The notes: generated by a model not told the origin, from the sequence alone. 64,000 bases of DNA from Bacteroides sp. UBA1773 (GCA_002315285.1 DCGR01000097.1:1-64000), one strand, 5' to 3'. Counted from the first letter of the stretch, positions 26,476 to 36,151 are shown. Numbers and translations are program-made.

Positions 26476-26483
26476 TATCTTTG
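26476..26483 (+). promoter_or_regulatory. -7 element of the GSCFA-murF/alr promoter
   Basis: TATCTTTG, a perfect TAnnTTTG, 26 bases before the GSCFA gene start. Confidence 0.6.
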
Positions 26484-26509
26484 CAGCACTTTTTAAGATT
26501 TGATAAGCA

Positions 26510-27487
26510 ATGGAGTTCAGGACAAAGGTAGAACCACAACGCAAGACCATCCTCTTAGGGCACTCCGATAGCATATTGCTCATGGGGTCATGCTTTGCTG
26601 GAAATTTCGGCAACTTCCTTGCCGAAAACAAGTTCCAGTGTTGTTCCAATCCCTTTGGAACGCTTTACAACCCCCTATCGATTGCCGAGGCATTGCAACA
26701 ACTCTATGGGCACAAATGCTATGACGTCACTGACCTGTTTCACGACAACGGGTTATGGCATAGCTGGATGCACCATGGCTCATTTTCCACCACCAATGCC
26801 GATGAAACCCTCCAGCTCATCCGAAAGCGCATGGATGATGCCGACATCAAGCACCGTAATGCCTTTGTCATTACCTTTGGTACCGCCTGGGTATATGAAC
26901 GAAACGGAAAGATTGTAGGCAATTGTCATAAAATGCCCGAAGGCCAATTCACTCACCGTATGCTTTCGGTGGATGAAATTGTCGCCCGATGGGAAACACT
27001 TCCTTTTCTGCATGACAACAACAGCAAAGTGATTTTCACCGTAAGCCCCATCCGACACCAACGAGATGGCTTTCATGCCAACCAACTGAGCAAAGCCACC
27101 TTGCTACTAGCCATCGACAAGCTTGTAAGCCACCGCACTCATTGTGTCTATTTCCCAGCGTATGAGATACTGTTGGATGAGCTTCGCGACTACCGTTTCT
27201 ATGCCGAAGACATGCTGCATCCTTCATCCGTGACCCTCCAATACATTTTGGAACGTTTCCAAGAGACCTTCTTTGACGCGTACACGCAGCAAGTGCTTGC
27301 TCAATGGCATTCATTACAGAAACTGTTGCAACACCGTCCCATCAATCCACAGGCTCCCTCATGGCAACAATTCCTTAGCCAAACAATTCAAAAACTACAC
27401 CAATTTCAGGATGAAAATCCCTTCATTCTTGTTGAAAACGAAATACTGCAATGTCAAAACCAATTGAATCAATCTGCGAAACGATAA
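26510..27487 (+). CDS. GSCFA domain protein
   Basis: Named for the motif it carries: LLMGSCFAGNFGNFLAEN near residue 24. The Ser of GSCFA and the later PIRHQRDGFHANQLSKATL and YFPAYEILLDELRDYRFY segments resemble SGNH-type hydrolases. The 325-residue protein has no signal peptide, so it acts in the cytoplasm. The biochemical role of GSCFA proteins is not established as far as I know. The end overlaps the start of the MurF-Alr gene by 37 bases, which is usual for this Bacteroidetes gene pair and hints at a function tied to cell-wall synthesis (inference). Confidence 0.9.
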   Translation: MEFRTKVEPQRKTILLGHSDSILLMGSCFAGNFGNFLAENKFQCCSNPFGTLYNPLSIAEALQQLYGHKCYDVTDLFHDNGLWHSWMHHGSFSTTNADETLQLIRKRMDDADIKHRNAFVITFGTAWVYERNGKIVGNCHKMPEGQFTHRMLSVDEIVARWETLPFLHDNNSKVIFTVSPIRHQRDGFHANQLSKATLLLAIDKLVSHRTHCVYFPAYEILLDELRDYRFYAEDMLHPSSVTLQYILERFQETFFDAYTQQVLAQWHSLQKLLQHRPINPQAPSWQQFLSQTIQKLHQFQDENPFILVENEILQCQNQLNQSAKR

Positions 27488-29913
27488 AAGCCATCCGAAC
27501 AGGCAACAATCCGACAAAAATCACTTGGCTACTTACCGACAGCCGCTCGTTGCTGTTTCCCGACGAGACCCTTTTTTTTGCCCTTCGAACCAAACGGAAC
27601 GACGGACATAAATACATCACCGATTTGTACAGGAGAGGAATACGCAACTTTGTAACACTCGACAATTCACTGGCTGCAAGTTGTCCAGACGCGAACTTTC
27701 TTGTAGTACCTGATGTGTTGCGCGCACTGCAAAAACTATCGGAACAGCACCGGAAAACGTTTCACATTCCCGTGATTGGAATCACCGGCAGCAATGGGAA
27801 GACCATAGTGAAAGAATGGCTATACCAACTGCTTTCGCCCGAAAAAGTCATTACACGTTCTCCGCTCAGCTACAACTCCCAAATAGGAGTGCCTCTTTCC
27901 GTATGGATGATGAATGAGCAAACCGAGCTTGCCATTTTCGAAGCAGGGATTTCGGGAATGAACGAGATGCAAACCCTGCAGCCCATCATCGACCCCGCCA
28001 TAGGAATTATCACCAACATCGGAGGAGCTCACCAAGAAAACTTTTACTCGCTACGTGACAAGTGCATGGAAAAGCTCTCCTTGTTCGAAAAGAGCGACAT
28101 CATCATCTACAATGGCGATGACCCTCTCATCTCGGATTGTGTGGGGAAAACGCTGTTTGGAGCGAAGGAGATTGCCTGGTCTACGGAAAACACCGAAAGT
28201 CCCCTCTACATAAGCAAGATAGACAAAAGGACGGAAAGCACCACCATCAGCTATCGTTACATCGGATTCCAAGGAAGCTACACCATCCCATTCATCGACA
28301 ATGCCTCGGTGGAAAACTCCATCCACTGTCTTGCCGTCGCACTTTACATGATGCTCTCACCTGAAACCATTGCCCAAAGGATGGAAAAGCTCGATCCCGT
28401 TGCCATGCGCCTGGAAGTGAAGGAAGGGAAAAACGGATGTACACTCATCAACGACACCTACAATGCCGATCTGGCATCGCTAAGCATCGCACTCGAATTC
28501 ATGAGCCGACGCAACCAAAAACAAAGGCAACAGCAAACGCTCATCCTCTCCGACCTGCTGCAAACAGGACAAAACAACAAAATACTATACCGGCAAGTCG
28601 CAGATCTCGTGAACTCCTGCCATATCGACAAGTTCATCGGAGTAGGCAGCCAAATCAGTTCCTTTTCCGGACTGTTCGACCAGGAGAAGCATTTCTTTCA
28701 GACAACCAGCGAGCTGCTGCAATCACCTCTGCTGGAACAACTACAGAATGAACTGGTACTGATCAAAGGTTCCCGCACCTTTCAATTCGACCATATTACC
28801 GATGCCATAGAGCTGAAAGTACACGAGACAATTCTGGAAGTGAACCTAAGCGCGCTGGTAGAAAACCTGAATTGGTATCGTAACCAGCTCAAGCCAAGCA
28901 CACAGATCGTATGCATGGTAAAGGCTTCCGCCTATGGAGCAGGAGCCCTTGAAGTAGCGAAGACACTACAGGAACACCAAGTGGATTACCTCGCAGTGGC
29001 AGTAGCCGATGAAGGAGCAGATCTACGCAAAGCCGGCATCACTGCCAACATTATCGTAATGAATCCGGAAATGACCTCCTTCAAAACCATGTTCGACAAT
29101 CTGCTCGAACCAGAGGTCTATAGTTTCCACATCCTCGAAGAACTCATCAAAGCGGCCGAAAAAGAAGGAGCAAACAACATTCCGATACACATAAAAATCG
29201 ACACAGGCATGCATCGTTTAGGATTCAGTGAAGATGACATTCCACAACTCATAGTTCGCCTGCGTAGGCAAACAGCCGTATTCCCTCGTTCGGTATTCTC
29301 ACACTTCGTAGGTTCGGATGGTGATGAATTTGATGCGTTCAGCAAACAACAATTCGAATGTTTTGACCGCGCCTCAACAGCATTGCAACAAGCCTTTTCC
29401 CAACCCATCCTTCGACATATATGCAACACTGCAGGCATAGAACGCTTCCCATACAGACAACTTGACATGGTTCGCCTTGGGCTAGGCCTTTATGGGATAG
29501 ACCCCTGTACCAACCAAGTACTTCATACTGTAAGCACACTGAAAACCACCATTTTGCAAATTCACAACGTACCAAAAGGAGACTCCATAGGGTATAGCCG
29601 ACGAAGCATCGTAGAACGCGATTCACGCATTGCCACAATCCCTATAGGATATGCTGACGGACTCAACAGACGATTGGGAAACCGAAATGCTTACTGCCTT
29701 GTGAATGGGAGAAAAGCCCCATACATAGGGAATATATGCATGGATGCATGCATGATTGATGTAACAGATATTGTATGTGATGAAGGAGATGAAGTTGAAA
29801 TTTTTGGCAACAACCTACCTGTCACCGAACTGAGCCGCATTCTTGGCACAATACCATACGAAGTACTTACAAGCATCAGTACACGTGTAAAGCACGTGTA
29901 CTATCAGAATTAA
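27451..29913 (+). CDS. bifunctional UDP-MurNAc-tripeptide:D-Ala-D-Ala ligase / alanine racemase
   Basis: A natural MurF-Alr fusion of 820 residues that makes D-alanine and adds D-Ala-D-Ala to the peptidoglycan precursor. MurF part, residues 1 to about 455: GITGSNGKTIVKEWL (ATP loop near 110), SYNSQIGVPLSVW, NDTYNADLASL. Alr part, from about 465: VCMVKASAYGAGALEVAKTL, where the first Lys is the PLP-binding residue, IDTGMHRLGF, SHFVGSDGDEFD, and GYSRRSIVERDSRIATIPIGY with the second catalytic Tyr region. The fusion is characteristic of Bacteroidetes. Confidence 0.95.
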   Translation: MSKPIESICETIKAIRTGNNPTKITWLLTDSRSLLFPDETLFFALRTKRNDGHKYITDLYRRGIRNFVTLDNSLAASCPDANFLVVPDVLRALQKLSEQHRKTFHIPVIGITGSNGKTIVKEWLYQLLSPEKVITRSPLSYNSQIGVPLSVWMMNEQTELAIFEAGISGMNEMQTLQPIIDPAIGIITNIGGAHQENFYSLRDKCMEKLSLFEKSDIIIYNGDDPLISDCVGKTLFGAKEIAWSTENTESPLYISKIDKRTESTTISYRYIGFQGSYTIPFIDNASVENSIHCLAVALYMMLSPETIAQRMEKLDPVAMRLEVKEGKNGCTLINDTYNADLASLSIALEFMSRRNQKQRQQQTLILSDLLQTGQNNKILYRQVADLVNSCHIDKFIGVGSQISSFSGLFDQEKHFFQTTSELLQSPLLEQLQNELVLIKGSRTFQFDHITDAIELKVHETILEVNLSALVENLNWYRNQLKPSTQIVCMVKASAYGAGALEVAKTLQEHQVDYLAVAVADEGADLRKAGITANIIVMNPEMTSFKTMFDNLLEPEVYSFHILEELIKAAEKEGANNIPIHIKIDTGMHRLGFSEDDIPQLIVRLRRQTAVFPRSVFSHFVGSDGDEFDAFSKQQFECFDRASTALQQAFSQPILRHICNTAGIERFPYRQLDMVRLGLGLYGIDPCTNQVLHTVSTLKTTILQIHNVPKGDSIGYSRRSIVERDSRIATIPIGYADGLNRRLGNRNAYCLVNGRKAPYIGNICMDACMIDVTDIVCDEGDEVEIFGNNLPVTELSRILGTIPYEVLTSISTRVKHVYYQN

Positions 29914-29929
29914 TCCGTAAGCACCTTGT

Positions 29930-30003
29930 TCTCAAGCATTTTTAGGCTTAATGATGATTAAAAACATCTTGGTACGCCTTATTATTAAGGCATCACTTGA
30001 GAA
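29930..30003. terminator. inverted repeats between convergent genes, likely bidirectional terminator
   Basis: GTTCTCAAG (29930-29938) pairs with CTTGAGAAC (29995-30003). Inside sits a second hairpin, GCCTTA-TTAT-TAAGGC (29975-29990). The converging murF-alr and LamG genes end on either side. T-runs are short, so termination strength is uncertain. Confidence 0.45.
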
Positions 30004-31978
30004 CGATAAGGCTTTGTCGCGACAGATTCAAATCGAGCCAAACAACCAGACGATCGCCATTGTATGACACATGACGACCTACCGCATATTGAGTGGCTTT
30101 TAATGGTTGCCCATCAACACTGATTCCTTCTATATCACCACCCTTCCAACCATCAACTACGACACAAAGTCCACATACAGGTTGATCGGCAGAAGCTTCA
30201 ACCCGCAAGTCCATACGACCAGATGCCTGATTGACACGATACGCCCGTTCTGTCAAATCATAAGTTATTTCTTGCTTTCCCAAATACATTTTAGGAGCAC
30301 GAAGCCATGACTTTGCCAAAGGCAACAATCCAGCGGCATCCTGATTGGTACAACCACAAAGCATCAACTTGGTCATTTTGCCACTTACTTCATCTTTATA
30401 ATAGGCTGCATTGTACTGGGTAGCTGTGTAAGTATGCGCGGGGCCATCGGCCACAGTGGCATACCTCCCAATCACATAATCCTGTACCACAGGCCAATGA
30501 TTTCTCCATGGAAAGGCAGAAAACGCCGACCACTTACCTGCATATCGGTCAATCTGTGGCCCCTCAGTACCATTTTCATTAGGGCCATCACGGTCATCAA
30601 GAATCAAAAAAGGATTCCATTGACTTTTCAGATATGTGACCTGAATATTGGCATGTGGAATGGAAGGTTCGTGTTGTGTTTGTTTTACATTCCAATCCCA
30701 TCCGAATGTCTTGGCATTGCCATCCATGGCCGCTACAGACATGATTTTCGATCCATCAAGCACATCCTCCGGACGTTGGTAGGGATGCAACACCTGCAAT
30801 GACTGACACCATTCGTACCAATCAGTCAAATTCGAACTCCAAACATCCATCTTTCGAACTCCCACACCATCTGGATAGAAGATGTAGGTTTCTTCCGACC
30901 AATCACCCCATTGGGATTCCTCCTCTTGATAAGGGAATTGCTGGTTGACCCCAACCGGAGCATTGCGCCACAGCACAACTGTACGAGCCGGCGTATTCTC
31001 CAAAATACGTACACTCGAGAAATCGGCATGTTTGTCGCTCATCGATTCGCAACAACCCCATTTTGTAACCTTCATACGTTCAACGAACTCATTCGACATC
31101 CAATTACCTTTCTCTGTCACAAAACAGGGTGCGTATGCTATGCCTCGCCAGAACACAACTCTGAAAGGACGCTGTTCACCAAATCCTACCACAACATCAG
31201 GAGTATCGCCGCGCCACTGCTCATCCCATTGCTTATAAAATTTCAGAGGAATATACCAAGAACCAAAAGCCAAAGCCTCTGTCGGTCCGCTGGGCAAGAT
31301 ACGAGGTTCGAACGATGGAGCTTCAGGCCGTCTGAATTGCTGGTCTAATACTTGTTGATAGGCTGCGATACCATCAGTAAGTTGTAACTCATCGAGAGCA
31401 CCATCAAGAGAACTATAAATACGCACATCATCGTTCTCGTATTCGCTTACCGTACGAACGGGAGTACGTCCCACCCACATAGTCATACCCGCTGTAGGCA
31501 CCGAACTGAGACTGATGGGATTTTGGGCCACTTCACGACCATTCACCGCCAGACGTAAGGTCTTGCCAGCATCGAAAGAACAGGTCAACCGTGACCATTG
31601 CTGCAATTGGAGTGCCTGAGCGTATGTCGCTTCCCATTGGATCTTCCCATCGCCTACCCGAAAATGGACATGGCCACGTGCATCGATATAGAGTGAGAAA
31701 CCCTGCAAAGTCGTATCGTTTTGTTTGCAAACGATGGGACATGGACTCTTGGGGAAAGCCGCAGGACAAAACCACACATCGACCGTAAACGAGTTTTCTG
31801 GAGTCGGGGCTTGATTGGAAGGTATCACCAAACGTGAGGTAAAACCATTGAAAAGCAACGCATCACCACTCACACCCTGTGTGATTTCGCAACGATCGGA
31901 CTTGGGCTCCGTTCCCAAAGACCGATTAAAACCTAAAGTAAAAGGTAATAAAACCGACAAAATTAGTTCCGTAATCAT
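29993..31978 (-). CDS. secreted LamG-domain protein of unknown function
   Basis: The N-terminus MITELILSVLLPFTLGFN is hydrophobic and reads as a signal peptide. Residues 40 to about 230 form a LamG/concanavalin-like jelly roll (LLFNGFTSRLVIP, SFTVDVWFCPAAF, HVHFRVGDGKIQWEA, WSRLTCSFDAGKTLRLAVNG, GALDELQLTDG). The remaining 430 residues are rich in Trp and Tyr (VVFWRGIAYAPCFVTEKG, WGDWSEETYIFYPDGVGVRK, WSAFSAFPWRNHWPVVQDY) and look like an enzyme domain. I recall a loose likeness to Bacteroidetes polysaccharide lyases but cannot name the family. It lies next to the capsule export genes; no sugar transporter is near. It probably acts on, or binds, an external polysaccharide. Confidence 0.65.
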   Translation of the reverse strand: MITELILSVLLPFTLGFNRSLGTEPKSDRCEITQGVSGDALLFNGFTSRLVIPSNQAPTPENSFTVDVWFCPAAFPKSPCPIVCKQNDTTLQGFSLYIDARGHVHFRVGDGKIQWEATYAQALQLQQWSRLTCSFDAGKTLRLAVNGREVAQNPISLSSVPTAGMTMWVGRTPVRTVSEYENDDVRIYSSLDGALDELQLTDGIAAYQQVLDQQFRRPEAPSFEPRILPSGPTEALAFGSWYIPLKFYKQWDEQWRGDTPDVVVGFGEQRPFRVVFWRGIAYAPCFVTEKGNWMSNEFVERMKVTKWGCCESMSDKHADFSSVRILENTPARTVVLWRNAPVGVNQQFPYQEEESQWGDWSEETYIFYPDGVGVRKMDVWSSNLTDWYEWCQSLQVLHPYQRPEDVLDGSKIMSVAAMDGNAKTFGWDWNVKQTQHEPSIPHANIQVTYLKSQWNPFLILDDRDGPNENGTEGPQIDRYAGKWSAFSAFPWRNHWPVVQDYVIGRYATVADGPAHTYTATQYNAAYYKDEVSGKMTKLMLCGCTNQDAAGLLPLAKSWLRAPKMYLGKQEITYDLTERAYRVNQASGRMDLRVEASADQPVCGLCVVVDGWKGGDIEGISVDGQPLKATQYAVGRHVSYNGDRLVVWLDLNLSRQSLIVLK

Positions 31979-32074
31979 TCTAAAGAATTTTTATATATTC
32001 AACTTTTGAAAAAAGCAATACAATCCTCAGGCAAAAACAGTTTCAAAGAGAATCTGCCAAGGAATGTATAACGT

Positions 32075-32767
32075 CTAAAGTAACTTTTGAGGGAAGCTCA
32101 TATTTGAGATGGTATTGAAGTGATGCAATGTATGGGTATCGCTACCCCGGTACGAGTACCATCCCTTTTGCTTGATATAACTCAGGATGCGCACGGATGC
32201 AGGTCCATAGGCTCCACTTAACGAAAGCAGATTTAACTGGAAAGTCGCGCCCATGTCATGATAGCGATCAAAAACCGACAACTCATCAGCCAAATACAAG
32301 TAACGCTCTGGGTGCGCTATTACTGGTTGAATGCCAGCCATCATCAGATTGAAAATGGTTTCCTCCATGGTACGGCTTCCGTAGTAATACGACATTTCAA
32401 TCAAAACCTTTCCCGATTCTATTTGAAGCAACTCCTCAGGATTCCGGTGCTCGAAACCATCGACCACCATATACTCTCCTGCCAATGAAATTTGCAACGC
32501 ATGGGAAAGAGTCGAGGGCAGTTCTGATAAGAACTTCTGGAAACGACCCCGAATAAACCCCTCTGTATTGCTAGGATAAATTTCGGGGTTCATGTGAGGT
32601 GTAAGCACCACATCAGTAATTCCCACATCCTTCATGCGTTGCAGTATCTGCACTGAAACATTCATGTCATCAACTCCATCGTCCACACCTGGAAGAAGAT
32701 GGCAATGATAATCCTTCGAAAACGAAAGATTAGTAAAACACGCTTCTTTTTCCCGAAAAAAAATCAC
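32075..32767 (-). CDS. PHP-type tyrosine-protein phosphatase, YwqE/CpsB family
   Basis: Dephosphorylates the partner BY-kinase and so controls polysaccharide polymer length. The 230-residue protein has the PHP metal motifs DYHCHLLPGVDDG (near residue 19), LTPHMNPE, VIAHPERYLYL and GSDTHTLHHF. The frame begins with GTG at 32767, overlapping the kinase stop as GTGA. A run of eight T follows at codons 2-4, a place where slippage could alter expression. Third gene of the wza-kinase-phosphatase operon. Confidence 0.88.
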   Translation of the reverse strand: MIFFREKEACFTNLSFSKDYHCHLLPGVDDGVDDMNVSVQILQRMKDVGITDVVLTPHMNPEIYPSNTEGFIRGRFQKFLSELPSTLSHALQISLAGEYMVVDGFEHRNPEELLQIESGKVLIEMSYYYGSRTMEETIFNLMMAGIQPVIAHPERYLYLADELSVFDRYHDMGATFQLNLLSLSGAYGPASVRILSYIKQKGWYSYRGSDTHTLHHFNTISNMSFPQKLL

Positions 32768-35319
32768 TTCGCAACTTCGTTTACTTGAGCAGACCGAGAC
32801 TTTCTCGATTTGTGATGAGGTTTCTTGCCATCCACCGATTCACCGTAACAGTAGCCGTAACCATATCCATAACCGTAACCATAGCCGTAACTCTTACCAT
32901 AGCCATAGCCATAGCCCTTCCCATAACCATATTTAAAGGATTTCGACTTGAAATTGACCGCATTAAGTACGATTTTAGGATTTACGATATTCGCATTTGC
33001 AAACAACTGCTTGATTTCAGGTAACATCCTCAATGGTGTATAAGAAGAACGTACCACATACAATGTTAAATCGACAAACTTGTTGACAAGCAAAGCATCG
33101 GATACAGGCATCATAGGAGCCGTATCACAAATCACATAGTCGTAATGATTCCTACAGTAATCGATCAAGTCACCAATACGGTTGGTCGAAAGCAATTCCG
33201 TCGGATTAGGTGGAACAGTTCCCGATACCGCGATATCCAAATTAGGACAAGCATCAATTTTTTGGAAGATGTCAGCAGCCTCACACTTGTTAATGAGATA
33301 ACCGACAATAGAATGGCGTGTATGGGTTTCAAGACTAGGAAGGAACAGCTTCAAGGCCGGATTTCTCAAATCGATTCCCAACAAAACTACCTTCTTATCC
33401 ATATGTGAAATGGATATGGCCAGATTCACCGCTATGTTTGACTTGCCTTCACCAGGGATAGAACTCGTCACCTGAATGACCTTTCCTTCCAAAAATTTCA
33501 GATTACTACGCAACATTCGGAATGACTCTGTCTTGATGTCGCGGTCTGAAACACTGTTGATGACACTGGCATCTTCGAATTTAGGAATATTGGCCAAAAT
33601 GGGGTCTGGCAAGACTCTCTCGACATCATCCTTCGACAAGACATTGGTACGCAACTGATTGGAACTCAACACAACAGCAGGGGGGAAACAAAATCCCAAA
33701 ACCAAAGCAAAGAGCAATATCGACATGCTTTTTGGTTTGATTGGAGCACTCTGCCCATGCGCAGGTTCGATTACCCTTGCATTGTCCGACACATTGTACA
33801 TTGAAATCTGCGCTTCTTCCTTCTTTTGTTGCAAAAGGGTGAACAACGGCTCAATGATTTTCTGCTTACGCTCGATTTGTGTCAAATCATATTGCTGTGT
33901 AGGAATTTCAGAAATAGTGGCCTTGCTTTTCTTCAACACATTGTTTATCTCACCTTCTCGAAGACCATACACCTTTTCCAAATTGTCGATAGATACGATA
34001 ATCCCATTTCTTCCGTCCCTTAGAATCAGGTTAAGGTTCTTCACGCGTGGGTTATTGACAGAGGAGTTGGCAATCATCCTGTTTCGTTCAGCCACTTGTT
34101 GGTTATACGATGTGATGGCCGAATTCAAATTGGCATCCGACAGTCCTATGTTAGAAGGGATTACATCATAATCACCCTCACTCATCCTATCCAATTCAGA
34201 TTTTATCATCTTCAGAATGTTCTGCTGCAAACGGATGTCAGTCAACTGCTTTTCATATTCCTTATCGGAGGACAAAGCCAGTTGCGACTGAGCCTCGATA
34301 TTCACCAAGGTACGCGATGTCTGGTATTGCTGATAAGATGTCTCGACCATTCCCAACTCCTGAGCGATGTCTGCGATACGGCCATCCATGAACTTAATCG
34401 AATTCAGAACCGCCGCATTCTGGTATAAACGTGATTCCTCATTGTATTTTTTAACCAAAGTATTCAGGATGTCATCCGCCCTTTCCCTTTTGGAGTCCAG
34501 AAAGGTGAGCGTTATCACATCGGTTCTGCTCATTCGCATAGATCCTGCTTCGACAGAAGCCATAAGACTATTTGAATATGCTGTTGCACAAGAAGCAACA
34601 TTCATCCACGAAACCTTATATCGCGAATTGACTGACATGCCATCGGAAATTATTCGTGAAATGACGACAGAAAATCCGTTAAAGACAATCTTATCACCAT
34701 AGCCATATATTTCATTCTCGCCAAACTTAATCTTCTGTTGACCAGAAGCCATCATCAAATCCAATGAACAGATTCTAAACGTTTCTGCACTGACAGGAAT
34801 AAACTCTAACGAAAAAGAAACCGGACGACTTTTTTCCGAATAAAAAGAATCGAAAGCAATATCGGCCACAAAAGGATTGTCCTTGTAGAATTCGTATTGC
34901 CTATACGACAAATAACGTTTTACCCACTTACCATCCAATTGGGACATTGGGACACGATATTCATAATAACGAATATTCAAAAACAAATCCTCAACCACCT
35001 TCTTCATCAAACTTGGGCTCCGAAATATGAAAATCTCGTTATCAATCTTTGATGTCTGCTCCATACCTGCGATGTCAGACAACAAACTGATTCCTCCCTT
35101 ATTCGATTTTTCGTTCGTCAAGATTACCTGAGTCTGTCGTTCATAAATCGGAGTTGTCAATTTCACATATAAAAAAGCCAAACAAAAAGCGACAAAACAA
35201 GAACAAACTATCCAATATCGCAGTTTCCACAAAAAGATAAGGATACTACTCAAATCAAAATCGTTGGGTGTACCCTGGGCATTCGAATTTAATGTTGATG
35301 TATGGTTTGAAATATTCAT
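32764..35319 (-). CDS. Wzz/Wzc-type polysaccharide co-polymerase with BY-kinase domain
   Basis: Inner-membrane protein of 851 residues controlling capsule chain length and export. Layout: transmembrane helix near residue 35 (YWIVCSCFVAFCLAFLYV), a long periplasmic coiled region, the second helix near 530 (SMSILLFALVLGFCFPPAVV), then the cytoplasmic tyrosine kinase with SSIPGEGKSNIAVNL (Walker A), VVLLGIDLRNP (Walker A') and YVICDTAPMMPVSDAL (Walker B). The tail is a tyrosine cluster with 13 Tyr in about 31 residues, alternating with Gly, coded by hexamer-like repeats; these are the expected autophosphorylation sites. Overlaps the phosphatase by four bases. Confidence 0.93.
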   Translation of the reverse strand: MNISNHTSTLNSNAQGTPNDFDLSSILIFLWKLRYWIVCSCFVAFCLAFLYVKLTTPIYERQTQVILTNEKSNKGGISLLSDIAGMEQTSKIDNEIFIFRSPSLMKKVVEDLFLNIRYYEYRVPMSQLDGKWVKRYLSYRQYEFYKDNPFVADIAFDSFYSEKSRPVSFSLEFIPVSAETFRICSLDLMMASGQQKIKFGENEIYGYGDKIVFNGFSVVISRIISDGMSVNSRYKVSWMNVASCATAYSNSLMASVEAGSMRMSRTDVITLTFLDSKRERADDILNTLVKKYNEESRLYQNAAVLNSIKFMDGRIADIAQELGMVETSYQQYQTSRTLVNIEAQSQLALSSDKEYEKQLTDIRLQQNILKMIKSELDRMSEGDYDVIPSNIGLSDANLNSAITSYNQQVAERNRMIANSSVNNPRVKNLNLILRDGRNGIIVSIDNLEKVYGLREGEINNVLKKSKATISEIPTQQYDLTQIERKQKIIEPLFTLLQQKKEEAQISMYNVSDNARVIEPAHGQSAPIKPKSMSILLFALVLGFCFPPAVVLSSNQLRTNVLSKDDVERVLPDPILANIPKFEDASVINSVSDRDIKTESFRMLRSNLKFLEGKVIQVTSSIPGEGKSNIAVNLAISISHMDKKVVLLGIDLRNPALKLFLPSLETHTRHSIVGYLINKCEAADIFQKIDACPNLDIAVSGTVPPNPTELLSTNRIGDLIDYCRNHYDYVICDTAPMMPVSDALLVNKFVDLTLYVVRSSYTPLRMLPEIKQLFANANIVNPKIVLNAVNFKSKSFKYGYGKGYGYGYGKSYGYGYGYGYGYGYCYGESVDGKKPHHKSRKSRSAQVNEVAK
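32843..32937 (-). repeat. hexanucleotide-like repeats coding the GY tail of the BY-kinase
   Basis: Repeats of TAYGGN (Tyr-Gly) run through the last part of the kinase gene, broken by two Lys-containing units. Third-base variation shows the array is not freshly duplicated, but its length could still vary between strains. Confidence 0.7.
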
Positions 35320-35335
35320 GAAAGAAAGCGAATTG

Positions 35336-36121
35336 TTACAATTTCAAAATAAGAGTGATCACTGCGACCATAGAAGTTACCGAACTCAACAACACGCTCC
35401 AAATGCCTGTGTTGGTTGTGGCTGCAGACACACGTTGTGCCGAGGGTGGTACATAAAGCACATCATTCTGCTGCATGAAGAAATAATCCTCGTTCATGAT
35501 TTCGGCCGACTTCAAATCAATTCTATGATATGTGTTCTTGCCATTTACCTCACGAATCAGAATGATATTTTCACGTTTTGCCGTCAAGGCCAAATCGCCA
35601 GCCCGTCCCAACGCTTGGAAAATGTTGATCTTCTCAGAATCCATCGAATATGTTCCTGGAGCTTTCACCTCGCCCAAGACCGTAATCTTATAGTTCCTGA
35701 ACGCCACATACACAATCGGATTCTTTACATCCTTGCTAATTTCAGTGGTAAGATATGCTACCAAATCGGAACGTGTCATGCCTTCGACCTTGATTTTACC
35801 CAATATAGGAAAATCTATCTCTCCATTGATATCAACCAAATATGGCAGAGTCATACGCTCTGGATCATAACTTCCACCACCCATTGTATTGTCATGTAAT
35901 GTAAGATTGTAGGGCATGACAACCTGCTTGTCTGGGCCCGACACGATAATGTTCAACAAGTCGTCCTTTTTTATCCTCGCTTCATAACGAGTAGTAATTT
36001 CTTTCAATTGTACTTCGTCGATATCTTGCATATACACGATTTTCTTTGCAGACTTACAAGCCGTCAAAAGAAAAACGAATGCCACCAAATAAAGCACTTT
36101 TGTTTGTATAATAAATCTCAT
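35336..36121 (-). CDS. polysaccharide export outer-membrane lipoprotein, Wza type
   Basis: Forms the outer-membrane channel for capsule or exopolysaccharide. A hydrophobic leader is followed by the lipobox LTAC at residues 18-21. The Poly_export domain includes YEARIKKDDLLNIIVSG and LPYLVDINGEIDFPILGKIKVEG. The SLBB domain follows with YKITVLGEVKAPGTYSM and INIFQALGRAGDL, and a C-terminal hydrophobic segment ends the protein (VLLSSVTSMVAVITLILKL). 261 residues, the usual short Bacteroidetes form. It lies 16 bases before the co-polymerase/kinase gene and is first in the operon. Confidence 0.92.
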   Translation of the reverse strand: MRFIIQTKVLYLVAFVFLLTACKSAKKIVYMQDIDEVQLKEITTRYEARIKKDDLLNIIVSGPDKQVVMPYNLTLHDNTMGGGSYDPERMTLPYLVDINGEIDFPILGKIKVEGMTRSDLVAYLTTEISKDVKNPIVYVAFRNYKITVLGEVKAPGTYSMDSEKINIFQALGRAGDLALTAKRENIILIREVNGKNTYHRIDLKSAEIMNEDYFFMQQNDVLYVPPSAQRVSAATTNTGIWSVLLSSVTSMVAVITLILKL

Positions 36122-36143
36122 TCTACCTGTTTTTTATTTTCCG

Positions 36144-36151
36144 CAAATATA
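36144..36151 (-). promoter_or_regulatory. -7 element of the wza operon promoter
   Basis: TATATTTG on the minus strand is a perfect TAnnTTTG, 22 bases before the wza ATG. Confidence 0.6.

Noticed and set aside
32785..33024. Plus-strand frame rich in Val/Ile/Thr across the GY repeats
   Set aside because: Product of the repeat read on the opposite strand; not a gene or a CRISPR array.
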